From Spirosoma foliorum (GTDB lineage: Bacteria > Bacteroidota > Bacteroidia > Cytophagales > Spirosomataceae): DNA of 64,000 nucleotides. The stretch lies in assembly GCF_014117325.1 (NCBI RefSeq), contig NZ_CP059732.1, positions 5,283,001 to 5,347,000 of the forward strand. Direction: 5' to 3'. Below are positions 8,282 through 16,569 of this stretch, in pieces. Position numbers and translations under genes: made by a program. The notes below the pieces were generated by a model. That model worked only from the letters and a program-made list of their open reading frames with translations, was not told the DNA's origin and searched no databases. Positions within the stretch are counted from its first letter, which is position 1. Every line of letters begins with the position of its first letter.

Positions 8282-8312
8282 TTGTCAATCTCCATCACTA
8301 AATCAACACACC

Positions 8313-8705
8313 ATGCGCAAGGTAGTTGCCGCCATCTGTTGCCTGCTTATAGCCGCGACCTTCCTCAATTTTCAGCAAACAGATGGCTGGATGGGGAAAT
8401 GGACAGGCGAACACCCCGAAGGAGTCACCTATACCATCAAGGTCAAGGATAAATACAAAGGCATGAATTTATGTGAGGTGCATGCCGAAGGGATTCAAAC
8501 ATTTTATACCCTGGACTGCTGGGCAACCGGCACGCCAACGACATTAAAAGTCTACTATCGGTCGGCAACCGACGGCGCGTTTTACGCCAAGGACCGGGTT
8601 AAACCCAACGCCCCACTATTCATTTTAACCCGTCAGAAAGGCAAGGTCCTCTGGAAATGGCAACAGATTTTTACCGATGATTTAGTGATGCATAAGGGTA
8701 AATAA
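8313..8705 (+). CDS. Secreted small protein, possibly DUF5991-like
   Basis: 130 residues from the ATG at 8313, chosen because it opens a signal peptide (MRKVVAAICCLLIAATFLNF). The mature part is predicted all-beta: GKWTGEHPEGVTYTIKVKD, then a short stretch around CEVHAEGIQTFYTLDCW with two cysteines that could pair, and a tail around FILTRQKGKVLWKWQQIF. The pattern recalls small periplasmic beta-barrel proteins annotated DUF5991 or DUF2147-like, but I am not sure. No catalytic motif is visible. Confidence 0.65.
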   Translation: MRKVVAAICCLLIAATFLNFQQTDGWMGKWTGEHPEGVTYTIKVKDKYKGMNLCEVHAEGIQTFYTLDCWATGTPTTLKVYYRSATDGAFYAKDRVKPNAPLFILTRQKGKVLWKWQQIFTDDLVMHKGK

Positions 8706-8753
8706 CGTCGCTTTCTCTTGTGAATTGCCGGGCAGATGAGTTGAAGAAAGACA

Positions 8754-8879
8754 TCAAAGCGATTTTCGAATATTGAAATGCCAGGAGTTTCCGATGGTGG
8801 TGATGGCTTTGGTTGTTATGAGTTGCGCCAGCGTCTTTCCCATCTGTTTGAAGTCAGTAGATAGCGTCGTAATTCCACC
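8754..8879 (-). pseudogene. C-terminal remnant of a LacI-type regulator
   Basis: About 41 codons on the minus strand reading GGITTLSTDFKQMGKTLAQL and ending in NSWHFNIRKSL then a stop. This matches the end of LacI/GalR regulators, where a TT(V/L) strand, an MG-A--L helix and a final (R)xSL are typical. Upstream codons quickly lose similarity, and there is no helix-turn-helix domain nearby, so the rest of the gene is gone. It converges on the decayed fragment at 8921. Confidence 0.45.
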
Positions 8880-8920
8880 AGCCAGAACCTCTTCAACTGC
8901 CCCTACGCGTCCACAGCGAA

Positions 8921-9101
8921 GGCGGAAAGACGTTAGTCGTCCACGTTGTGAATACGGGTGCGCAAACGATACCCACCCAAATCGACCCGAACGGAACCCG
9001 CTCGTCATAAAACTGTACACACTAAGGTGGTGCTTAAAGGAACGGCTTCGGTGTATGATTCCCCGGCTTATTCATATACGATTTTGAAGTTTACGCGGTA
9101 G
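8921..9101 (+). pseudogene. Decayed C-terminal end of a carbohydrate-active enzyme-like gene
   Basis: From 8921 one frame reads GGKTLVVHVVNTGAQTIPTQ and goes on to IDPNGTR before a TAA at 9008. From about 9003 a second frame reads HKTVHTKVVLKGTASVYDSP and ends AYSYTILKFTR with a stop at 9099-9101. Joined, they resemble the final beta-sandwich of secreted glycosidases such as arabinofuranosidases. A frameshift separates the halves and no upstream catalytic domain exists. The exact family is a guess. Confidence 0.45.
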
Positions 9102-9110
9102 GTGTGCTGA

Positions 9111-9220
9111 GCGTAGTATTCACTACGTTCGAGCGTTATCCGGTCTCTGACCGGTGTAGTTATATCTACCAGAAAACCGGTTAAAGACCGGATAACGCAC
9201 CGACGTAGTAAATACTACGC
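9111..9220. repeat. Multi-lobed inverted repeat
   Basis: Outer arms 9111-9128 and 9203-9220 (GCGTAGTATTCACTACGT, one mismatch). Middle arms 9133-9146 and 9185-9198 (GCGTTATCCGGTCT, perfect). A small inner hairpin contains GACCGGT. Similar in design to the elements at 797 and 34765. It begins ten bases after the decayed gene end. Confidence 0.8.
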
Positions 9221-9247
9221 CGAACTGCTTGAGCAACTAAAATCAAC

Positions 9248-10342
9248 TCACTTCTTCTTCCCGCCTTTCCCCATCTCCGTCGATAAATTAGTCGTGAAGA
9301 AAGGGAGCATTTTTTGCTCGATGCGTTCGGCGATTCGGTTGATGTGGTCGCCGTCGTACTCCTCGTAGGTATGCGGAATCTGGTAGGTAGTGAGCATACC
9401 GTCGAGTACTTTGTTTGTGGCCGCTATCGAAGCGTCTTTTGAGCCTGCATCGAACGCCAGCGCATGAAGTTGCCTGATATTCCCGATGTATTGATCGAGG
9501 GTGGCCAGTGGCGCGTTGGCCGCCCATTTTGCCGTTACCAAAGGTTGAGGCTGGCCTTCTTTCACCGGTAAATCCAGAAAAAAGGGCGCGTTCGTCGGGT
9601 TGGGCGACCAGGAAGCCGCCGAAGCAAACATGGCCTTAATCCCAAAATCGGCTTTGTTCAAATCATCAACCGTTTTGATACCCTCCGCCAAAGCTGCCCG
9701 TTCGGCATTGACCGAGCTGTTCATATTCGGCACCATGCAGCAGGGACTGAGTAGATATAAGTTGGAGAATATTTCGGGGTGTTTCTGCCCAATACGAATC
9801 GTGCCGTATCCGCCCATCGAGTGCCCCGCCAAGCCACGGCTACTCGCTTGCGGAATCGTGCGGTACTGCTTGTCGATGTAGGCAACTAGTTCATGGGCCA
9901 CAAAATCCTCCCAGTTGCCAATCGTCACGGAGTTGGAATACATACTCCCGAAATAGCGATTATACGCATTCGGTGTCACAATGATAAACTCGTTCGTTTT
10001 CCCTTCGGCCAACGTTTTATCGACAACGGCGGGCAGATTGATCCAGTGTTTCGTGAAGCCGTACCATTTATCGTCGCTATCCGTAAATCCATGCAGAAAA
10101 TAAATAACCGGATAATGGCGCTTCTTATCGGTCTGATAGCTGGGCGGCAAATACACCGATACATCCCGATCTGGTGAATCGCCAGCCAGATTTCCTTCCA
10201 GCCCTTTACCGTGTACCTTTATCCGTTCTACTTTTCCGGTTTTGGGGACCTTCTCCTGACTATAGCCATGCATGGGCAATACAAACCCGAGCATACTCAG
10301 GAGCAATAACTGGGCTAAGCGATGTGTAAATCGGCGATTCAT
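9248..10342 (-). CDS. Secreted alpha/beta-hydrolase esterase (esterase D-like)
   Basis: 364 residues with a signal peptide (about 1-29, ending GYSQ). The fold is that of the putative esterase/enterochelin-esterase family: strand-turn [10 protein letters not shown] for the oxyanion region, nucleophile elbow GHSMGG with Ser at about 175, and a late His in [10 protein letters not shown]. Such enzymes hydrolyse acyl or feruloyl esters in the periplasm or outside the cell. Start is ATG 10342. A basic C-terminal tail (GKGGKKK) is odd for the family. It is monocistronic; the substrate is unknown. Confidence 0.88.
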   Translation of the reverse strand: MNRRFTHRLAQLLLLSMLGFVLPMHGYSQEKVPKTGKVERIKVHGKGLEGNLAGDSPDRDVSVYLPPSYQTDKKRHYPVIYFLHGFTDSDDKWYGFTKHWINLPAVVDKTLAEGKTNEFIIVTPNAYNRYFGSMYSNSVTIGNWEDFVAHELVAYIDKQYRTIPQASSRGLAGHSMGGYGTIRIGQKHPEIFSNLYLLSPCCMVPNMNSSVNAERAALAEGIKTVDDLNKADFGIKAMFASAASWSPNPTNAPFFLDLPVKEGQPQPLVTAKWAANAPLATLDQYIGNIRQLHALAFDAGSKDASIAATNKVLDGMLTTYQIPHTYEEYDGDHINRIAERIEQKMLPFFTTNLSTEMGKGGKKK

Positions 10343-10410
10343 AGTTGGTCAATTTATGTTGTTATAAGCGGAATGTGGCTCCTGATTTTATGCTTTCTTA
10401 GTGCGTTTAT

Positions 10411-10515
10411 TTACCCTACCCCCACCCCCTGAAGGGGGCTCATTCCCACGATGAACTAAGCCCTTCAGGGGGTGGGGGTAAAACCGAGCCTGTTTTCATG
10501 AAACTTAGACAGTCC
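10411..10515. repeat. G/C-tract hairpin element, left copy of a direct pair
   Basis: Perfect 20-bp arms at 10417-10436 and 10461-10480 (TACCCCCACCCCCTGAAGGG) followed by a tail, AAAACCGAGCCTGTTTTCAT, running to about 10512. A directly oriented copy with the same tail lies at 11661-11772, on the other side of the DUF1080 gene. Confidence 0.85.
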
Positions 10516-10520
10516 CTGAG

Positions 10521-10562
10521 CGTAAGGAAACCTTACGATTCCTCCTGTCGTCGGAATGACAG
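10521..10562. repeat. Half copy of the TTTTTGTCAT hairpin family
   Basis: A short palindrome (CGTAAGG-AAA-CCTTACG, 10521-10537) runs into GATTCCTCCTGTCGTCGGAA and TGACAG at 10537-10562. That is the right arm of the family found whole at 24251 and 46668. The left arm is missing. Confidence 0.6.
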
Positions 10563-10606
10563 TAATGGGCAGTTTACAGAGCAAGCGGCTTTCCAGCCGC
10601 GTTACA

Positions 10607-11398
10607 CTAAAAATCTGTGTTGGCCTCTTTTATATCCATTTTCTTGATCCAGATATTGCGGTAAAGCACGTCGTGCCCTTCGGCCTGGAGTTTTAGACCA
10701 CCTGGCGTATCGGTGACGCCTTTGCCCCCATCATTCCCTCCGTCGATACCCGAATTTGGTCCACCCCACACCTGAGTTATCTTCTGGTTGGTGTGCGCTT
10801 TTTTACCGTTCAAATAGATCGTTACCATAGCGGGTTCGGTGCGTTTACCGTCTTTGAAACGGGCAGCCCGGAACTCAATATCGTAGGCGTTCCACTTGCC
10901 AATGCCGTTGTATAGTTTGTAGGGCGAAGGTGATTCGTTGATAACCGCTCCTAATCCGTGACTGGTCGTATCGCCATCGAAAATCTGAATCTCGTATCGG
11001 TTTTGCAGATAAACTCCACTATTTCCGCCCGCTTTGCTTACGTAAAACTCAACGTGCAGACGAAAATCCCGAAAGGTTTCCTTGGTCACAATGTCGGCGG
11101 CCCCATATAGTCCACCCGCAGCAGCCGGATCGTTGGTGTTCATCACCGTACCCGTACCAGCGGGGTCCTGCTCAATTTTCCATTTGATGGGCAGGCTAGC
11201 CTTAAGCCGAGGCCCCTCCCAATACGTCCATTTTTCATCGAGCATCTTCTTCGAGCCATCGAACAGCATTTCGGCCCCTTTCGGCGCTTTCAGTCCAACA
11301 CCAACAGGTTCTTTAGCACTCGGAATCATGGCCACACTGACAGCAAGGAGTAGCCCGGCAGACAGTATAGCAAATTGTGTATTTCGGATGAGTTTCAT
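10607..11398 (-). CDS. Secreted DUF1080 (3-keto-disaccharide hydrolase) family protein
   Basis: 263 residues from the ATG at 11398 (a TTG three codons upstream is less likely), with a signal peptide (about 1-30). The DUF1080 jelly roll follows: GAEMLFDGSKKML, then EDP-type substrate loop KIEQDPAGTGTV, then SGVYLQNRYEIQIFD, the characteristic middle motif, and IDGGNDGGKGV. Pfam names this family 3-keto-disaccharide hydrolase, and many members act in periplasmic saccharide breakdown. It stands alone here, bracketed by two direct copies of a repeat element, and is distinct from the second DUF1080 gene at 55420. Confidence 0.9.
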   Translation of the reverse strand: MKLIRNTQFAILSAGLLLAVSVAMIPSAKEPVGVGLKAPKGAEMLFDGSKKMLDEKWTYWEGPRLKASLPIKWKIEQDPAGTGTVMNTNDPAAAGGLYGAADIVTKETFRDFRLHVEFYVSKAGGNSGVYLQNRYEIQIFDGDTTSHGLGAVINESPSPYKLYNGIGKWNAYDIEFRAARFKDGKRTEPAMVTIYLNGKKAHTNQKITQVWGGPNSGIDGGNDGGKGVTDTPGGLKLQAEGHDVLYRNIWIKKMDIKEANTDF

Positions 11399-11660
11399 TC
11401 GGTTCAAAGTGGTTTGATAATATGTACTCTCCTGTAAGAGTATCCACCTTAGAATTTACCCGCGTAGCCAACTCAACGCCCGATTTATCGCATGAAACAC
11501 TCTAATTCCCATTCCGTGGTGTCGGTTCCTCAAAACTGACACGGTGAAACCATACAAAGATTTAACAGATTGATCTTTCATCACTTAACCTCTAAGCATT
11601 TCTGGTTCATACATTTGCCAGATGGCCTAGAGACCATCTAAAATCAGGCTTTTCAATTAC
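11399..11660. other. Gap with a half hairpin element
   Basis: No gene. At 11516-11542 lies GTGGTGTCGGTTCCTCAAAA then CTGACAC, a diverged single arm of the element found complete at 20582-20697. A short palindrome, AGATGG...CCATCT, lies at about 11619-11638. Confidence 0.5.
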
Positions 11661-11772
11661 TTACCCTACCCCCACCCCTCTGAAGGGGCTTAGTTCATTA
11701 TGAGAATAAGCCCCCTTCAGGGCAGGGCTGGGGGTAAAACCGAGACTGTTTTTGTGAAATGTAGACAGCCCT
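11661..11772. repeat. G/C-tract hairpin element, right copy of a direct pair
   Basis: Imperfect arms (TACCCCCACCCC... and ...CTGGGGGTA) with the same tail as the left copy (AAAACCGAGACTGTTTTTGT ... TAGACAG). The loop between the arms reads as the reverse complement of the loop in the copy at 10411, although the flanks are in the same orientation. Confidence 0.8.
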
Positions 11773-11845
11773 TAAGAGTTAAACTAACTTGACGCCATAA
11801 CGAGTCATTGAATACAACCGACCAATAGCCATTTAACCATCAGAA

Positions 11846-12709
11846 ATGAGTCTCTACGTTTTATCGCTGGTACTAACTGCTGCCGTTCTGCATGCCACCT
11901 GGAATCTGCTTTCCAAAAAAACACAAGGCCAAACACCTTACATCTGGTTAATGTATATCGCCAGTAATGTTGTGTATTTACCCGTACTCCTATTCCAACT
12001 AATGCAGGGCGATACCCTCTACTCAGCACCGCTCCTCTGGTTTTCAGTAAGCAGCGCTGTGCTGCATCTGGGATATTATATCGTGTTGCAAAAGGGCTAC
12101 AGAAGCGCCGACCTGTCGGTGGTATATCCACTTGCCCGAGGGTCGGGCCCGCTGTTTTCCTCTATCGCGGCTATTGTATTCTTACACGAACCACTACGAT
12201 TAACGGCAACCATTGGCCTATTTTTAATTATTGCGGGTGTGCTGCTGATCACGGGGTTAAGCGTCAACAAAGAGACCAACAAGCAACTTATGCCGGGAAT
12301 TACGTACGGCGTACTGACGGGTTTGTTCATCGCCCTATACACGATTAACGACACCATCGCCGTAAAATCTTATGCTGTATCTCCTTTACCGCTCACATTA
12401 GGCACCAATCTTTTTGGGGCCGTTTTACTTTCGCCATTCGTCCTGTCTAAAAAAGAGGAGCTAAAAAGAGAAGTAAAACTGCATAAATGGATCATTATCG
12501 CCATTGCCATATTGAGCCCGGCGGCTTACATATTAGTCCTGGAAGCGGTAAAATATGCGCCGTTAACCGTTGTGGCGCCAGCTAGAGAAACCAGCATTTT
12601 GTTAGGCGTGTTTATGGGATCAAAAGTCTTTAATGAAAAAGATGGCAAACGAAGACTCATTGCCAGCGGGCTAATACTAAGCGGCATCATTGCTCTGAGT
12701 TTGAGTTGA
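11846..12709 (+). CDS. EamA/DMT-family permease
   Basis: 287 residues with about ten hydrophobic helices arranged as two EamA repeats, the layout of drug/metabolite transporters. LHATWNLLSKKTQGQTPYIW near the N-terminus and the paired SAVLHLGYYIVLQKGYRSAD, with VVYPLARGSGPLFSSI after it, are typical of EamA proteins that export amino acids or other metabolites. Start is ATG 11846. The stop overlaps a relic of the tail of the preceding repeat (12708-12731). The substrate cannot be assigned. Confidence 0.87.
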   Translation: MSLYVLSLVLTAAVLHATWNLLSKKTQGQTPYIWLMYIASNVVYLPVLLFQLMQGDTLYSAPLLWFSVSSAVLHLGYYIVLQKGYRSADLSVVYPLARGSGPLFSSIAAIVFLHEPLRLTATIGLFLIIAGVLLITGLSVNKETNKQLMPGITYGVLTGLFIALYTINDTIAVKSYAVSPLPLTLGTNLFGAVLLSPFVLSKKEELKREVKLHKWIIIAIAILSPAAYILVLEAVKYAPLTVVAPARETSILLGVFMGSKVFNEKDGKRRLIASGLILSGIIALSLS

Positions 12710-12731
12710 AACCGAGTGTTTTTATAGACAG
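12708..12731. repeat. Relic of the G/C-tract element tail
   Basis: GAAACCGAGTGTTTTTATAG then ACAG resembles the tail shared by the elements at 10411 and 11661, with a short internal deletion. It overlaps the stop codon of the EamA gene. Confidence 0.4.
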
Positions 12732-12844
12732 TTAACCTTAACTAGCTACAGACACAGGCCGAAACTGTTTAAACAGGTCAATAACGCACTAATGCCGGTA
12801 GTAAAAGAAGGGCCAGCCTTTCTTTAAAGGCAAACAGATGATTT

Positions 12845-13606
12845 ATGACCCAAAAGATTGCCATCGTTACAGGCGCTGCCCGAGGAATTGGATTGGCCAC
12901 TACCAAATTGTTTCTGGAGACGAATTGGCAGGTCGCCATGATTGATCGTGACGAAGCCGAGTTACGTTTGGCATCCGAAAAACTCCCCAATACAGTAGCC
13001 ATACCCTGCGATGTCTCGATTCCAGAAGCGGTTCAGGAAATGGTATCCCGCGTGCAGACTACGTTCGGACGCATCGATGCGCTGATCAATAACGCCGGAG
13101 TTGCCGTTTTTCAGCCGCTGGAAAAAACGGATTTCGACGTATGGCGAACCATTATGGCGACCAACCTGGATGGTGTTTTTCTTTGTACGCAGGCCGCTAT
13201 CCCTGCCTTGAAAGAAAGTCGGGGATCGGTGGTCAATATTGCTTCCATTTCGGCCGTTCGGGCAAGCACGTTACGGGTTGCTTATGGCACATCAAAAGCA
13301 GCGGTTGTGCATTTAACCAAGCAACTGGCCGTAGAGCTTGGGGATTATGGCGTTCGGGTAAACTGCGTGTCGCCCGGTCCTGTCAAAACCAAGTTGGCCG
13401 AAGCCGTCCATTCGCCGGAAATTATCAAGGCTTATTATGACGCTATCCCGTTAAATCGATCGGCTACAGAACAGGATATTGCCGAAACAATCGTATTCCT
13501 TTGCTCCGAAAAAGCCGCTTATGTTACCGGGCAAATGATCGCAGTTGATGGCGGCTTCAGTGCCGGTGGTATCGGTCTACCTGCCCTCCGTGCTCAGAGA
13601 GAATAG
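12845..13606 (+). CDS. Short-chain dehydrogenase/reductase
   Basis: 253 residues, the usual length of a classical SDR. NAD(P)-binding TGAARGIG at residues 9-16; the NNAG motif near 82-85; catalytic Ser near 134, Tyr147 and Lys151 in YGTSK; and the C-terminal AAYVTGQMIAVDGGFSAGG. The acidic residue after strand 2 (MIDRDEAE) suggests NAD rather than NADP. It is an oxidoreductase of alcohol/ketone groups of unknown substrate. Start is ATG 12845. Confidence 0.92.
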   Translation: MTQKIAIVTGAARGIGLATTKLFLETNWQVAMIDRDEAELRLASEKLPNTVAIPCDVSIPEAVQEMVSRVQTTFGRIDALINNAGVAVFQPLEKTDFDVWRTIMATNLDGVFLCTQAAIPALKESRGSVVNIASISAVRASTLRVAYGTSKAAVVHLTKQLAVELGDYGVRVNCVSPGPVKTKLAEAVHSPEIIKAYYDAIPLNRSATEQDIAETIVFLCSEKAAYVTGQMIAVDGGFSAGGIGLPALRAQRE

Positions 13607-13709
13607 TTTTTATCGTTTGATTCTTACCGCATTGGGGTCGAAAAATTCCCAGCAAACGCTCCCCTCAAGCCCAAGGCTGTTAAGTACGGAGTTCTTGCCC
13701 TAGTTTGTT

Positions 13710-13734
13710 CCCCTCTCCCGTTTTGGGAGAGGGG
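13710..13734. terminator. C/G hairpin between convergent genes
   Basis: CCCCTCTCCC at 13710-13719 and its complement at 13725-13734 with a five-base GTTTT loop, followed by CTAAAATC. It lies between the SDR and the convergent HxlR gene and may terminate one or both. No long T-run. Confidence 0.5.
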
Positions 13735-13770
13735 CTAAAATCACAACCCTTACCAGCCCTGTCTTCAAGC

Positions 13771-14121
13771 CTATTCACTAATAAACAACGGCTCTAAAAC
13801 GCTTCGATGGTCTTCGCCCCATTTTGCCGTCAATTCAATAACGGGTATCAAGGTTTCGCCCAGTGGTGTGAGTGCATATTCGACCTTTAAGGACCGTTGA
13901 TCAAAAACCGTTTTGGCAAGGATACCATGCTCCACCAGCTGTTTTAACTGGGTATCTAACAATCTGCGCGATGCTTTAGGGATTTTCCGATGCAATTCAC
14001 CGGGTCGCCGAATCCCCGAGTGAATGCACCAAATGAGGCTGATTTTCCACTTCCCATTCATCACCTCCATGAATAGGTGAAGCCCGCATTCGAGCTCAAC
14101 CGGTAATTTCCGCTCATACAT
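13771..14121 (-). CDS. HxlR-family winged-helix transcriptional regulator
   Basis: 116 residues with the HxlR winged helix: ECGLHLFMEVMNGKWKISLI contains the conserved Cys and GKWK signature, followed by RRPGELHRKIPKASRRLLDT for the recognition helix and EYALTPLGETLIPVI for the wing end. These dimeric regulators often sense reactive electrophiles or oxidants through the N-terminal Cys. It is divergent from the aldo/keto reductase, 90 bp apart, which is the likely target. Start is ATG 14121. Confidence 0.93.
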   Translation of the reverse strand: MYERKLPVELECGLHLFMEVMNGKWKISLIWCIHSGIRRPGELHRKIPKASRRLLDTQLKQLVEHGILAKTVFDQRSLKVEYALTPLGETLIPVIELTAKWGEDHRSVLEPLFISE

Positions 14122-14211
14122 CCGACAAATATACGCCTTCGCAAGAGCTGCTAGATACGGCTGAATTTAGCCGTACTTGATTCTCGTTTGTTCCCGTCGG
14201 TGCTTTGCAGG

Positions 14212-15180
14212 ATGAAACACAAACTATTCGGAACACAGACCGGCTTACCTGCCAGCGAGTTGATTATGGGTGGCTCGCAGCTGGGCAACCGCCGGGGTTA
14301 TGGCACTGCCGCCCACGACGCGCTCGAAATCCTTTCAGCTTATGCTGATGCTGGCGGAAACTTTATCGACGTCTCCGACCAATATCAATTGGGCGAATCG
14401 GAAGAAACGGTCGGGCGGTTTATTGAGCACAACCGGCACGATTTCATTATTTGCACCAAGTACACCCGGAGCAGCCAACCAAATCCGTCGCTGGTCAATT
14501 CCGGAAATCACCGGAAAGCCATGCGTCAGGCCATCGAGGGCAGCCTGAAACGCCTGAAGACCGATTATATCGACATCTATATTCCGCATTTTGATGATGG
14601 CGTAACGCCTTTAGAGGAAACCGTTCGGGGGTTGGAAGACCTCGTGTCTGCCGGTAAAGTTTTATATACGGGCTTGGCCAATTTTCCGGCCTGGAAAGCA
14701 GCAGTTATTGCCACATCGATGCCGTTGGCCGCTATCCAAATCGAATACAACCTGTTGCAACGAACGCCAGAGCGAGAATTGACACCAATGGCTAAACACT
14801 TCGGTTTGGGCATGATGTGTTACTCTCCTTTGGCAGGGGGTTTACTGACGGGAAAATACCGACAAGGTTCCTCCGGGCGATTGACACTTTCTGGGTCTGG
14901 AAGTTATCAGGAAGATGATCGAGCCAGAACCGTAATCGATCAACTGGAACAAATCGCGAACGAACTGGAAGCAACTCCCGGACAGGTAGCGTTGGCCTGG
15001 GTATTGAGCAAAGACGTATTTCCCATAATCGGCGCACGAACGCTGACCCATCTGGAGGACAGTTTAAAAGTACTTGATATCCAACTAACTACCGATCAGG
15101 TGACGCGTCTGGATGAGGTCAGCGCCATTGCGATGGGGTATCCTCAGGAGATTCTTGCTACAGTGCAGAAAAAGTTTTAG
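14212..15180 (+). CDS. Aldo/keto reductase
   Basis: 322 residues from the ATG at 14212, preferred to an upstream ATG at 14188 because MKHKLFGTQTGLPASELIMG matches the normal family start. TIM barrel with catalytic Asp/Tyr in DVSDQYQLGESEE, Lys in ICTKYTR and His in IPHFDDG, and a C-terminal NADP-binding region (SKDVFPIIGARTLTHLEDSL). It is of the group that includes YajO/YhdN-like NADPH reductases of carbonyl compounds. It is divergent from the HxlR regulator, which suggests induction by toxic aldehydes or similar compounds. Confidence 0.92.
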   Translation: MKHKLFGTQTGLPASELIMGGSQLGNRRGYGTAAHDALEILSAYADAGGNFIDVSDQYQLGESEETVGRFIEHNRHDFIICTKYTRSSQPNPSLVNSGNHRKAMRQAIEGSLKRLKTDYIDIYIPHFDDGVTPLEETVRGLEDLVSAGKVLYTGLANFPAWKAAVIATSMPLAAIQIEYNLLQRTPERELTPMAKHFGLGMMCYSPLAGGLLTGKYRQGSSGRLTLSGSGSYQEDDRARTVIDQLEQIANELEATPGQVALAWVLSKDVFPIIGARTLTHLEDSLKVLDIQLTTDQVTRLDEVSAIAMGYPQEILATVQKKF

Positions 15181-15183
15181 GTC

Positions 15184-15277
15184 ATTTTTGCCATGCTGAC
15201 GAAGGAAGCATCTTTAGTTATCCATACTTGGAAGTTAGGTTACATTAAGATGCTTCCTTCGTCAGCATGACAAAAAT
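15184..15277. repeat. TTTTTGTCAT-family hairpin, copy B
   Basis: 31-bp arms at 15184-15214 and 15247-15277 with one mismatch (GCCAT against GTCAT). The arm sequence is that of copy A at 3776. It starts four bases after the aldo/keto reductase stop. Confidence 0.9.
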
Positions 15278-15288
15278 GCTCATCAGGT

Positions 15289-15420
15289 TCAACTAAGTAA
15301 CTCCTTAATCTCTCCCCGAACCATCCGTTCAGGGATGATCGCCACCAGCCCATTCAGCATATCCAGATTAAATATGACAGTGAAGGTTACCACGGAGTGA
15401 ATCGGATGTTCAAAAAGCCA
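15289..15420 (-). pseudogene. Orphan coding fragment directly after the DUF4267 stop
   Basis: 43 open codons lie on the minus strand immediately behind, and in frame with, the stop of the DUF4267 gene. They read WLFEHPIHSVVTFTVIFNLD, then MLNGLVAIIPERMVRGEIKE and LLS before a stop. The composition looks protein-like, as if it were the surviving end of another gene joined to this one. I do not recognise the parent family, and chance is possible. Confidence 0.3.
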
Positions 15421-15807
15421 TCAGCTTTTCTGCCGCAACAAAAAATAGCCTCCTACCCAGGCCGCCAACGCCGTTAGTCCGTGAATCCAGGCGGTACCCA
15501 ACACAGCTGCGGGTGCGGTTAGCACGATGATCATATCCGCTACGGGTATTATTGAGCCGATCAGAAACAGAGCACCAAGCGGTTTACGCCAGCCAGCGAG
15601 GGTAAATACGGTAAAAAACAGTCCAGACGTCAGATCGCGAACGCCTTTGATATAGTGAAACGACTCGTTCGGTTGGGCATACAGGAGTCCAAAACCGAGT
15701 TCGGCTGTTTCTGGCAGGATCAGAAAACGGGCACCAATAAAAATCAATCCGGCACCGAAGAAATAACCAATAAATTTGGCCCAAAGGGGCAGTGTTGCGT
15801 TTAGCAT
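15421..15807 (-). CDS. DUF4267 membrane protein
   Basis: 128 residues from the ATG at 15807; an upstream ATG at 15861 adds a weak 18-residue extension. Four hydrophobic helices are visible, starting KFIGYFFGAGLIFIGARFLI and including SGLFFTVFTLAGW and IIPVADMIIVLTAP. The pattern with PETAELGFGL after helix 1 is typical of DUF4267 small integral membrane proteins, whose function is unknown. It is next to a Crp/Fnr regulator on the same strand, 80 bp downstream of it. Confidence 0.8.
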   Translation of the reverse strand: MLNATLPLWAKFIGYFFGAGLIFIGARFLILPETAELGFGLLYAQPNESFHYIKGVRDLTSGLFFTVFTLAGWRKPLGALFLIGSIIPVADMIIVLTAPAAVLGTAWIHGLTALAAWVGGYFLLRQKS

Positions 15808-15887
15808 CGTTGTATGAATTAGTGACGCAACAAAGGTCCTACTCCCTACCGACGCCTGCATTCACCTAGGTGAAGATCGAATGTACT

Positions 15888-16478
15888 TCAATAATTCTTA
15901 CCCGCCCGTTGCGCCCGAATCCGACTGAGCGATTGAGGTTTAATGCCCACATACGACGCGATAACATACTGCGGCACTCGCTCCTGCAAATCCGGGAAAC
16001 TTCGCAGCAAGGTATCGTAGCGTTCTTCGGCTGTTTCGTTGTAAAACGAGGTGAGTTTTTGCAACATGCCCACAAACAGTTCCTCGGCTACCAGACGGCC
16101 AAACTTCTGCCCTTCCTGTAATCGATCATAAAGCCGTTGGAGATTGTCGTAACTGATGACTAGTAGCGATGTATCTTCAATGGCCTGAATAAATCGGACA
16201 GAAGGCGTTTTTGTCAGAAAGCTCTCGTAGTTGCAGGTAAATTGTCGTTCGGGCGAAAAATCATAGGTGTGTTCCTGACCATCGTCCAAAATGTAATAGC
16301 GAAGCAGCCCCTCAACAACAAACCCAACGGAATGGCAAATATCACCTGCCTTTAGAAAGAACTCATTGGCCGCCAACTGCTTATGCTCAAACAAAGTAGA
16401 AATAACAGATTCTTCCTCTTCGTGAACAGGTATCCAGTGACGAACCGTTTGCAGCAATAAAGTATAGTCTGCGTTCAT
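15888..16478 (-). CDS. Crp/Fnr-family regulator
   Basis: 196 residues from the ATG at 16478. A longer frame to 16565 would include a dispersed repeat encoding MNNGQCKMNNG, which is unlikely to be native. The cyclic-nucleotide-binding-like barrel is at about 20-130 (LAANEFFLKAGDICHSVGFV, then EGLLRYYILDDGQEHTYDFS) and the C-terminal helix-turn-helix at about 150-190 (YVIASYVGIKPQSLSRIRAQ). It is of the Bacteroidetes Crp-like group that lacks the full cAMP pocket. The next gene downstream is DUF4267, a possible target. Confidence 0.88.
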   Translation of the reverse strand: MNADYTLLLQTVRHWIPVHEEEESVISTLFEHKQLAANEFFLKAGDICHSVGFVVEGLLRYYILDDGQEHTYDFSPERQFTCNYESFLTKTPSVRFIQAIEDTSLLVISYDNLQRLYDRLQEGQKFGRLVAEELFVGMLQKLTSFYNETAEERYDTLLRSFPDLQERVPQYVIASYVGIKPQSLSRIRAQRAGKNY

Positions 16479-16535
16479 TTCGTTTCGAATTAAACCCCCG
16501 TTCGGCGTAGTCTCGGATTTCGCAGAAAGAAGGCC

Positions 16536-16566
16536 GTTATTCATTTTACATTGTCCATTATTCATT
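16536..16566. repeat. Single arm of the TGTAAAATGGATAATG family
   Basis: TTATTCATTTTACATTGTCC then ATTATTCATT, an isolated arm between the helicase stop and the Crp/Fnr start, without an inverted partner. Confidence 0.6.
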
Positions 16567-16569
16567 TAT

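Noticed and set aside
16479..16565. N-terminal extension of the Crp/Fnr regulator
   Set aside because: The extra 29 residues start in a dispersed repeat (MNNGQCKMNNG) and lie before the normal start of the family.
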